Made by a program: the position numbers and the translations under genes. A stretch of 64,000 bases of DNA, taken from positions 3,387,340-3,451,339 of the forward strand of contig OY986971.1 of the NCBI GenBank assembly GCA_963920575.1, given 5' to 3'. Position 1 is the stretch's first letter. The number at the start of each line of letters is the position of its first letter. The notes under the pieces are model-generated. The model saw nothing but the letters and a program-made list of their open reading frames with translations. It searched no databases and was not told the DNA's origin. This stretch comes from Narthecium ossifragum. Its lineage: Eukaryota > Streptophyta > Magnoliopsida > Dioscoreales > Nartheciaceae. Shown in pieces: positions 34,801-46,800 of this stretch.

Positions 34801-37800
34801 CGACCTCTAAACCTCAAAGCAAGATCATAGCCAACTATAACACATCCTCAATAACATGAGATTCCAATTAAATAATCAATTCCTAATCTTTACTACCCAG
34901 CCGCGGTCCTAAGGCTAGATCCGAGCTACCCGAGAGCCTCGGATCGGCGATCAACCCATCGCCCGCCTAACCTGATATGCCTCCAATGCATACAATGCAT
35001 GAACCTATGCAAACATCGATTCTAGATGTCTCTATATGCCACAACATCAATTATAGGTTCAACAGTTATACAATAACCCTTGACACTCGCCAGCAACAGG
35101 CTAAGGTTCCACAATACCTCGTTAGCTAACACTCATAGTTAGCTAACGGCTAGGGAAGCAATAAGCATTTAAACTACTATCAATCAAGTATTTAAATGCG
35201 AGTAAAGACCGTAAATTCATCAAGAGATTAAATTCCCGATTCAATTCCCAATCTTGATAGAAATCCCGTGAAAACAACGTGTATGCTTCCTAACATGATT
35301 GGATATCTATCATGAATGAAAACCAATCAAAGGAAACCAGAAAACATTGCTCAAGGGCCCACGGTCGATGCGAGGCCACGATCGACCGTGGGGCCACGGT
35401 CGATCCGACGGTCGACCGTGGGGCCAAACGAGGGAAAAACATAAGGGTCACGGTCGATCGGTACATCGACCGTGGGAGGCCCAAAACGAGACAGAGCCTG
35501 ATGGTCGATCCGACGGTCGACCGTGAGGCAGAATGAAAAAAGAGAAGGAGCCCGCGGTCGATCGGAGTATCGACCGTGGGAGTTCCAAAACGCGACAGAG
35601 CCTGACGGTCGACTGTGAGGCAGAATGGAAAAAGAGAAGGAGCATGCGGTCGATCGGAGCATCGACCGTGGAAGGTCCAACACGCGACAGAGCCTGACGG
35701 TCGATCCGACGGTCGATCGACAGGCCAAAAAGAAGCGTATCAAGTGCCGGAAATCCAATTTCTTGGATTTGAATGATCAAATCTTGTTGGAAATCGATGA
35801 AACTTTGCAGGCATGCATAATAAACGATGGGGAAGCCATTGGTGCGAAGAAAACACGATTTTGATGGTTAAATCACAAATCTAGGTCTTAATGGCCGAAA
35901 ACCGACAAAACGGCGATAATACGGAAATCATTCGATAAAATACGAAAACCAAGAGGTAGAGCTACTCTACACATGCTATAATACACATGCATTGAACTAC
36001 ACAACATTCTACCATGTATTCCTACATCGAAAAATACAATAAACCTATCCTAGAAGAACCTTATCACAAGATCGAAGTAGAAACACCTACTTGATCAAGG
36101 CAGCTCCTCCACGCATCCCCCAACTCTGATCGCTAAGATCCGCTTCTCGAAGATCGCGATCCGAAACCCTAGCACAGCCGATAGGAGAGAGGGAGAGAGA
36201 GAACGACAGGAGGAGGAAAGAGAAAGGAAAGAGGGAGAAAAGGAAGGGTTAAATAGAAAGCTGGAATCAATCACAGCCGTCCGATTCGATCTCTCCCGAT
36301 TGAGCTCCGATCTTCCGATCAGAAGCGCCCTTAAGGTTCTAATCAATCACATACATCGATCAAAGACAGTGTGTGCAAAGCGGGTGTGAAACTGACCACC
36401 AGGGAGCATATTTACCAAAATGCCCCTGGAGTCAAAAACAGCGATGCGATCAACCGATCGCATCCCAAGGCTAACCGGGCTAAACCACAAAACAAGACCC
36501 TCGGCCTAACGCGGTCGGACCGGGTTGGAGGTACGGGTCCTCACAACTAGTCCTTAGTAATGTTTATCATGTTTGATGCTTAGAATTGATTATTTTCAAA
36601 TATGATTGTTCAAAGTTCAAACAACTCTTCATCCACCCAAAAGGGCCAAAACTCCCAATGTATGTGCTCCAAAGGGTCGAAAGCCTTTGTCGGACTATAA
36701 AAACTCTTTGTCAATCCGTGCCGGTTCATATCCACGGCATGTGCCGTGCTGGTCCAGTAATACTTGGTCTGCACATGTAAAAATGTCCACATATGTGTTT
36801 GTGTGCTGGGTGTGTTCAATTGTTCATTGCCTATGTGCACATAGTCTTGGTTAATACGGGCAGTAGCTTTGACGAAGATATATTCACTTCTTTGTAAGAG
36901 GTAGTTTTGCGGTGTTTGATATGCTCGTGTATACATAAACATAACTTGGAGTCCCCGTGTTCTTGGCATCTGTGTTGTCTCTGTATATGTAGGCTCAATA
37001 CAAAAGGCTTAACAAAGAAATGCACCTCTTAGGAATACCCTGCCGGTGGCACATGTGCTGTCTCTTGTATCTTCTGAACCCATCCTTTAATAAACTCACC
37101 ATCCATTATCTTTTTTCACAATAAGCGGTAATTTAATAAAATTCACAGTGGTGTCACTTCTGTCATTGTTTTCTGATCACAGATGTGCTTTTGTCTGCAG
37201 GTTCCATGGTAGAAATAAAGCATTAATGTATGATGTTACAAAGATAATATCTCTTTACAAGAGTAAACGTGGTGAACATCGTCTTTTCCGACTAGCTGAA
37301 AACCTATGTATGAATCTAATCCTGTCAATAAGGGACTTTTTTCTGGTGAAGAAGGAATTGAAGGTCAGCGTTTAGTCAAGGAAGCTTCTACTTGTTTGCA
37401 TAAGGCATGGTTTTATAGGTTGCTTATTTGGAATGCATATTTCTTATTTCAGGGCCCAACTGAATTTACTGAAACCCTTAATAGAATAACAATAATCAGC
37501 CTTGCTATCACTATAAAGACGCGTGGAATTGCTGAGGTTGAGCACATGCTTTACCTACAACCTCTTCTTGAGCAAATAATGGCAACTAGTCAGCATACAT
37601 GGTCTGAAAAGACACTCCGCTTTTTTCCTCCAGTTATCAGAGATTCTTTAATAGGACGGATGGATAAGAGGGGACAAGCTATCCAAGCATGGCAACAGGT
37701 TTGTGTTTCTTCCTCAACTTTATATAGTTGAATATTTTTTAGTATATTCGAAGTGTGTATTTCTAGCGGACTTGTATCCCCAAAGCTCTTTGTAAAGAAT

Positions 37801-40800
37801 TAGAACTTAGTGAATCATGCAATATGGTACCCAACTAAGGTATGCGCCGACTTCCTATCTTTACCATTAAGGAATGAGATGATAGCCACATGTCAGAGTC
37901 TAGAAGAAACTGATGCAGGCAAAATTACTCTTCCCCTCTACTTCTTTGGCTTCATTTCCCTCTTTTTTATCTTGTATTAGTTGGTGAATGTTGTAGACAC
38001 TTTTCGTTAGGTCTCTACGGTTATGATGAGGTCTTAGGCTGGTGGGTCATGTGCTACTTTTTCCTGATATTGTGCTTCTTTTCATGCAGGCAGAGACAAC
38101 GGTTTTAAATCAGGGCACCCAACTTCTTTCACCATCAGCTGATCCAACATATGTTGACACATACCTTAGTCACAGTTTCGCACAACATCGTCAATATCTC
38201 TGTGCTGGTGCTTGGATTCTTATGAATGGGCATCCTGAGAGCATCAACAGTATAAATCTTGTATGAATTTTGACACCTTCTATATTTTATCTCCAGTGTT
38301 GTTGAAATTTCTTGTTTTGAAGTTTCTATATGATTCTGCTGGCTGTCGAGTGCAGGGACGTGTCTTGAGAGAATTTTCACCTGAAGAGGTGACATCTAAT
38401 ATATACATAATGGTGGATGTTCTGCTTCATCATATCCACTTTGAGCTCCAACATGGGCATGCTATTCAGGTCGTCTTCTTTGACCTTGAATTATTATAGT
38501 ATGCCAAAAATTTAATGTGGACAGCAAAATTCTTTTCTTTATTTGCATGAGTGTGTTTTCCATCTTTCTTTCCCAGAATCTACTTTTTAGCTTTTCTATG
38601 TTACAATCCAGGACCTTCTTCTTAAAGCAATTGCAAACCTTGCCTTTTTCATCTGGACACATGAACTTCTGCCACTTGACATATTGCTTCTAGCACTTAT
38701 TGACAGAGATGATGATCCCTATTCTTTGCGTATTGTGGTAAGCTGCGTTGCAAACAAATCTTTCCATCATTATATTATCGATATGTTCTTCAAGTATCAT
38801 CACTTTTGAATGATGACGGTTGCAATATATTTACAATACCATTTCTAGTATCGTTTGTGTTTAAAAGCACCTCTTATTTTTCTCAATGTTAATTCTATCG
38901 ACTGAATTGTTTAAAAGTCTATAGTTCTTACCATCAAGAATAGCTATGACTTGAGGACCTTCATAAATCTTTTAGAAGGTTATGGATAATGTGGAGCAGT
39001 GATTGCCATGCTAGTATGTGGATATTGGCACGTATTGTGCCGGTAAATTACCAGCATGATATGTGTATCTGCATGGGTTCTATCAGCACAAACTCTGTTG
39101 TGATACATGTAAAAGCTCAGATGAGACTTGTGTCGTCAGCACGAGGTCCGTACTCTCTATCGGCATGTGTTGTGCCAACCGGTAGATATCCTCCCGGCTA
39201 GAGACTTCCGAGACATGTGCCACTGACACGACAATCCTTGATATGGAGTGGTATAACCATTTTCCATCTCTCACAGTAGTACACAAGATATACAAAGTTC
39301 TTACTAAGGGATTAACACATTAGTGGAGGAACCCGTCATATTGGTGGTTGAAATGTCAATAGAAATTATCCCTTGCATATTTAACTAAAACTTTTGAAGC
39401 TGTGAGTGGTGTCATGATCACGATTCACATCTCCAGATTCAAAATTTTACATGGTGGTCTATATGTAACTCTCATTCCATCGACCACTACTTTGCTTAGG
39501 ATTTAGGTTATTGGAATCTCATCCTTTAAGCTTTTAGTTGTGACCCTAGTTCAATTTTAATAGTGACATATAGACCTATCACATGGTATTAATGAGAAAA
39601 TTGTGACCAACTACTCCACTAAAAACTGCCGGCCCTAATTGGTATCAACTACTCCATTAAAACCGTCGGTGCCCTAATTGGCATCAGAAAGCATTTGAAA
39701 TGTTCTGCAACAATATCAGCATTCGAAACCCTGAATAATGGTTGGATTTGCATCAAATTACTTGGTTTAACATCTTATGATAGTAGAGTATTTGATTTGC
39801 ATCAAATTGGTTTGTTTAACATGTCAGCCTTTTAGGCTTCTAGGTGTTACCTACGTAACTTATAACTAATACAAGTTTTCAGTTCAGTAGCATTGTTACA
39901 ACTTATGCAAGTTTACAGGTTTGTGTTTGTTTTGTATCTTTCAGCTTGTGTTAATCCTTTTTTATTTGATGTCTTACTACTTCTAGGATTCCATTGCCTT
40001 CTAGGTTTCATCAGCTTTTGCTTCATCTCTACATTCTAGATTTTGCTGCCTTTCAATTCATGTTTCTCAAATCTTTCATTTAATGTGTATTTGATTGTTG
40101 GTTCTGGATTCTAAATGCTTATTAGTTAGTTTTCTTTTAGCTAATGCCATTGCTCGATTTGGATAATGTGAGCCAAATGTGAGTGTCGTTTCTTGGGAAA
40201 AGTTCATAATTTACTCAATTAGAGTTTGCTATTTCACAGATAAGTCTACTGGACAGACCAGACCTTCAACAGAGAATCAAAATGTTCTGCAGTACTCGAA
40301 TGGCTCCTGAGCATTGGCTCAATAATCAACCTCCAAAAAGGGTTGATCTTCAGAAAGCTCTTGGAAACCATCTCTCTTGGAAGGACCGGTGAGATTAACT
40401 GCCTATATAGCTAATGTCTATATGTTGCATAATGGAATTTTAGATGGCATAAGTTCGTAATTCATCACGGTAAAGGCAGTGGTTGTGAGACCCTGGGTGT
40501 CGGTGTTCGCCTGGAGGGCATGTGGCCGAAGAAGGTAACCGGGTAAGCAACCCCACGTAGATAATAAGTATATCAGTAACCTTTATAAGACACAACGTGT
40601 TTTAAAGCCGTGATGACAGTGATCCGCCAGAAAACTCCAAGGTTAAGTGTGTTTGCCCTGGAGCGGTCCCAAGATGGGTGACCCACTGGAAAGGCCCTGG
40701 GCGGCCCCGGATGGCGGGGGCCGTTACAGTGGTTACATGTGAAATTTCTTAAAAGTAATTGACTCTCAATGCTCAAAGACTACCTTAAATTGGGTATGAT

Positions 40801-43800
40801 CTGCTAAGCTTAGATCTGCGGGGAAGGTTGAATTCAGCATTTTGGATATAAAGTTTGTCGTTATGTGAAGAATAAACATTATGGAAACAAAATAGATGAT
40901 TTTCTACTTTTTTATGTTATCATATTTCTCTTTAAATGTTAATAGGAGTCATGTTCATACTTTCCTTCAAGTTATCATTGCGTTTTTTGCTAGATTAGGT
41001 GTCCATTTTTCATCATATGTATTGACATAAAAAACCCTAAGAATTTATTCACTGGATTAGTTGTCCATTTTTATTGTTTCGTCATAGGTATTGATATGAG
41101 AAGACCTAAGAATTCTATTGAGACATGTGCTATGACATGCCGTGACTTCTTTTAATTGTGTTTTAGCATAATAACACATCCATGTTGTTGAATCTTGAAA
41201 CAAAATCAGCAGGGGACTTGGCAATCAGATTATGAGAAATTGCATTTAAAACAAATCCTGTGAAGCTTTGAAGGTTTCTTTGCCAGCCAGCTTTTACGGA
41301 AAAAAATAGTATAGCCTGGCTTGCAGAGACTCCAGCAAATGTTATGCCTCAAAGGTCTGCATGCCATGCCCCGATTTTCTAATCTGTTAAACCTGTGCGT
41401 GAATCTGGGGCGATTGTTTACTCCACCTGTGACATGCATAATCAAATATGCGTATATCAAGCTGCTAATAAAACCTTGGAAGCAGTAATGGATATTTGCA
41501 AACAAATAAAAGGAAAATCTGGCCTTAGACTAATACGACCCTGAAATATACATCAAAATAAAGGAGAAAGGACATCAGGTCCTCACTGCATGATCTCTCC
41601 AAAAAGCAATAAGCTAACTGCCGGCCCGGCCGCCCCACAACTTTTGGATTCCAATAATCATATCCGGCCACTTGATCTTGGCTTCGCTGTCTGCCGCTGT
41701 TGGAAGATCAAAGAAAGAGGATGTCTGTTCAACAGAGATCAGGTCCTCAGTGGAGGAGGAATTGCAATGGTAGGCTTTTGGCACTTCTGCAAAGAAGTAC
41801 AAAATAAAAAATAAAAAAACCTCATATTTTCCAAATTCACAGAAGCACTCCCTTCGTTAATAGTAGTGGCTATTTCAGAGAAGTCTTGAAATATTCTGGA
41901 TTTGCACCATGGCCCTTCACTTAGTTTTATAGCTAACCTGGGTAACTTTGACTCCAGCTATGAGTAGGTATAGCAACATACACATTCGAAAAATACTAGT
42001 TTCATAACATAAGCATGTAGAAATATTCTCTCTATGATTTAGTCTATAGGCAACTGGCCACCTATTGGTGACAGTTTGCTAAGCTGATTTTGGTTATTAC
42101 ACAAGCACTTTCTGACTTGCTCTTAACTAACAAGGAGAATTCTATGAGCTGAAATATATGACTAAGAAATTTTGAGTGCTCTAAATCAGGACTCACTTGG
42201 AGGTTAAAGTCAAATGCAGGTCTGAGTTCCAACCTAGACAAGTGGCCTGAGATGATTGAAGAGACTCCAGCATACCTTTATCATGTCTTCTTATTATGCT
42301 TTTTGAGACTTGTATGCTATCATTTTGAACTTCTAATAGATTCACTCATTTGATTGATATGGTGGAGACAAAACACTCCGTGTTTATTATTACCTCAACT
42401 TATGAAGGAAAACTGTTCAAGTTGTACGAGCCGCTTCTCTCATTCTCAAAAACATTCGTGTCATTTGTATTGCATAAATTTTACAACCAAGTTGGTTTCA
42501 TGGTGTTTGAGTCTCTTAGCTTAAATGTTTTCGTACTGGTTGTTTTGTACATGAACATTCAACTTTGCTCTAGTTTTAAGCATCATCACTTGGCGTTCTA
42601 GCCTTTTTCCAATTTTTCATTTAAGGTAGTTGCCTGTTAAAAAATTTCTGATTAGTTGTAAAATCTGGACTTGAATTCATCATGAGTTTTATGGGCGTTG
42701 CAGGAATCCCCCATTTTTTGATGATATTGCAGCACGCCTTCTCCCTGTCATTCCTATAATCATCTACAGGCTGATTGAAAATGACGGAGCTGATATTGCG
42801 GATAAAGTTCTTGCAGTGTATACTCCGCTTCTGATCTTTCATCCACTCAGGTTTAGTTTCGTTCGAGATATCCTTGCATATTTCTACGGTCACCTCCCAG
42901 GCAAGCTCATTATCCGTATACTGAGAGTACTTGATCTCTCGAAGGTAATGAAGTTTCTGGTTTATCCTGTCATCTTTATTCCTTACTTTTAGACTATTAT
43001 TGAATCTATAAATGCTTCAGATTCCTTTGTCAGAATCATTTCCCCAGCTTGTTGGTTCCTCAAACCCCGCCACGTGTCCTCCACCAGACTACTTTGCCAA
43101 CCTTCTATTAGGATTAGTAAATAATGTGATACCTCCATTAAATAATAAGTCCCGATCGGAGTCCATGTCAGATCCTTCTAATAGTGGGCGCTCCACGGCA
43201 GTTAAGCCTCAAGCATCTTCACAATCTGGCACAATCAACAATTCTGATGGTCAGAGAGCATTCTATCAATACCAGGATCCTGGGACATACACACAGCTTG
43301 TCCTGGAAACTGCAGCTATTGAGATCCTTTCACTTCCTGTAACGGCTTCCCAGATTGTGTCTTCCCTAGTTCAAGTTGTCGTTCATGTACAACCAACACT
43401 GATCCAGTGGAGTAATGGATCACAAGGAACTTCAGGAGGCATTGGGCAAAATTCTGGTCTACCAAATTCTCCATCAAGCGGGAGTACAGAATCTATGAGC
43501 ACAAACCGTACAACTTCAGCAGCAGGAATTAACTCCAGTAACTTTGTATCCAAAAGTGGATATTCCTGCCAACAGTTGTCTTGTTTGATGATCCAAGCTT
43601 GTGGACTACTGTTAGCACAGCTGCCAACGGAGTTTCACATGCAGCTTTATAATGAGGCATCCCGCATAATTAAAGATTGTTGGTGGCTTGTTGATGGAAA
43701 GAGGTCACTAAAAGAGCTTGACTCCGCTGTCAGCTATGCTTTGTTGGATCCCACTTGGGCTTCTCAGGACAATACATCAACTGCCATAGGTACATGTTAA

Positions 43801-46800
43801 ACTTTTATGGCATCTTCTGTTATGTGTTTCAGCATATAAATATCCTATTTACTTTTACGTGCATCCATTTTTCAAGAGAATATGTAGCTTGAGATTATCC
43901 ATAGAACTGCACAGCATTCCAATCCATAACCTCCCTGTTGGAGGTGATGTTCTCGACCAAATAGAGCAATATGATCGGATGCCTTTGCATGTCAAATTTT
44001 AGGATGGTAACTAAAGCTGCCTTTTACTGTTGCATAGATAGCTGGAGGTAACCTGCATATTGAATGAATGATAGGTAGATAAATAGAGATAAATAAGATT
44101 ATAGATTGACAGAGAGGTAGATTCGTAGGAAACACACACACAACGCGCGCGCGCGCGCATATGTCTATTTGCATATGTACATATGTGTGAATAAATGTGT
44201 GCGTGTGAATATATATCGAGTTATTTATATGTAAATTTGTATACATAGAGATAAAGGGGATGAGGGGTTGGGGGCCTTGGGGGGGTGGGGGGGAGGGAAG
44301 AGAGAGGGAGGGAGGGTTATAGTGGGAGAGAGGCACCAAATATCATCCATTAGAGTGGAAGGTGTCATAGCATAGTTGTTTCCAAATCCTCGAACACTTC
44401 TTGTGATATTGAGGAATATGATGCACTGAATGTGACACTAAATGCTTTATGTTCTTTACCTGTCTTAGGTAATATTGTCACACTTCTGCATGCGTTCTTT
44501 AGTAATCTTCCACAAGAGTGGCTAGAATCTACACATACAATTGTTAAGCAGCTTCGTCCAATACCATCAGTGGCATTGTTGAGAATAGCCTTTCGCATAA
44601 TGGGCCCATTGCTTCCTCGCCTTGCCTTTGCTCGCCCACTCTTCATGAAGGTACGTACTTCTCTTCTATTTTGACATATATCTCGCCTTCATTGTTCCTT
44701 TCATGCACTGATCTTTGACAGTCTTTAATATTAAATGGTACTTAACTTTGCTACGAGATGCGAGATAGATGAAGTTTTAGGACTAGAAGAGGGAAGGAAA
44801 AAAAAAGAAATTTTTTTGCAAGCCGGCATATCAGATGCATTGGTTCTTGCTTTCAAGGGGTCCTCATTGTCACCTTTACATGGTTTATTAGTCCAAGATT
44901 TTGAGCTTGTTTAAAATCTGCCTCATTACTACTTCCTAGAGACAAAAATTTGACCAATGCCTCTTGAGATAATGGTTGAGAGGTTGCTAGGACGAGATGA
45001 TTGTGCACAGGCTATAATTACAATAAACAGAGAAGCAACGTGTCGAGAGGATGAAACTAATGCCAATTCTTGCGGGCACCTTGGCTTCCAATCTTTTTCT
45101 GATTCATGTTACTCTAAATGCCCACTGTTTCTCGCATTATGACGAAATACTTATTCAGACACTGAAATTTGGTGAATGTAGTTGTCATGGATTTGAAATT
45201 TGAATCTTTGTTTTATGATATTGGTTATATTTTCTGCCCTCTAACATACCAAAGCCCTTCTTATGGGTTGGTGTGCAATTATAGCATTTAAGGGAAGTGA
45301 ACATAGTCAGGAGATTAACAACGGTTATAGTATTAAAATTGAGACAAGCAAATTGGTATGGGAGATGAAGATGTAATGTAGTTTTTCTGGGCCTAATGAA
45401 GCTGTTAACTGAACTAACAGTTTGACCATTTTGATACCTTTGACCTAGTTCGACTCTATTTGGCCACGTGACTTAAAAATGCCACATTATCCCGATCACC
45501 TACTCTCTCTCTTTCTCTCCTTTTTCCTCTCTCCTGTCTCTCACTTCTGATCTCTCTCCCTCATCCCTCTGTCCTCTCATCTCTCTTCTAATCACTCTCT
45601 CTCCCGATTTCACTCTTTCTCCCCCCAATCTCTCTCTCTCGTCTCTTCTATCTCCCTCGATCTCACTTTCTCTCTCTTCTCTCTCTTTGGTCTACTTTCC
45701 TATTTCTATCTCCCGATCTTTCTCCCCCCAATCTCTCTCTCTCGGACTCACTTCTCTCTCCTCTCTTCTGTCTCTCTGTTCTCTGTTTTTTTTGTCTCTG
45801 CTCCCTCTCTCCTAGAGTGAAATCGGGAGAGGGAATAGAGAGAGAGAGAGAGATCACAAAGAGATTAGGAGAGAGAGATCGGGATGATTGGATGATGTGG
45901 CATTTTTTATGCCACATGGCTCTCATTGAGTGGCGAAATTGAGTCAAAATGGTCAAATAGTTAGCTTAGCTAACGACATCGAGGGCCAGTCTCACATTTA
46001 AACTATTTTAGAAACTAAAGGACCACATTAAGACATTTTAAAATTGAGGGACCAAATTAAAACTAACCCCAAATTTAAGGGTGCTAATGTGTTTTTTACC
46101 TAAATAAAAAATACTACGCCCATTGGCTATCCCTACTGAGATTACTGAGATATCTTGATCTATCTTCCTATACCATGGAAGAAGCATAATTGACTACAAC
46201 CACCTAACTTCGTTTTTGGAGGGTTCACATAAAACCCATCCAAAACAACCCATGTCACATACACTGTATCTCCCCAATATTTTTCCAGATTGGTACATAT
46301 CAGTCACCACGCAGCTGGGATGGGAATTGTCCAGACTATAATATGGATGCCGCATTAAAATACTTAATCCTGTTTGAGGCCTCGTGCCTCCTTCACGGTC
46401 CCTGTGAAAATTTAATGGAGGCACAAGCATAGGAGAGTAGGGGAAGTACGTGTGGAAATAGTGGTTGCTGCTTGGATGGATTTGATTAAGATGGTCCAAG
46501 GTATTAGATCTTGCCAACATTGTCCTTCTCTAATATGTTTAATCAACTTGGTATATCGTAACTTTCATGTATTCTCTACTACTAGGCTGTATTCAGATGG
46601 GAACTGCTTGTTTTAGGCACACATATATGGAGTAGTTTATTTTCTTTATACTGGTCCTTTTGATCTCAATCCTGTTAAAGATCTTTAACTCCCAGTTTGA
46701 TTTTTATAGACGCTAGCTCTGTTGTTCAATCTGATGGCTGATGTCTTTGGCAAGAACTCACAACCTTCAACTCCTGCTGATGCATCTGAGATTTCCGACA

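Noticed and set aside
35312..35780. Frames of 74-135 codons with repeated VDPTVDR or STVGSTV phrases
   Set aside because: They are translations of the palindrome array in the solo LTR, in both strands and more than one frame.
40619..40705. 5S rRNA gene
   Set aside because: Only part of the 5S sequence is present, with many differences, and it lies within TG...CA ends and a TSD; it is promoter-derived sequence in a TRIM-type LTR.
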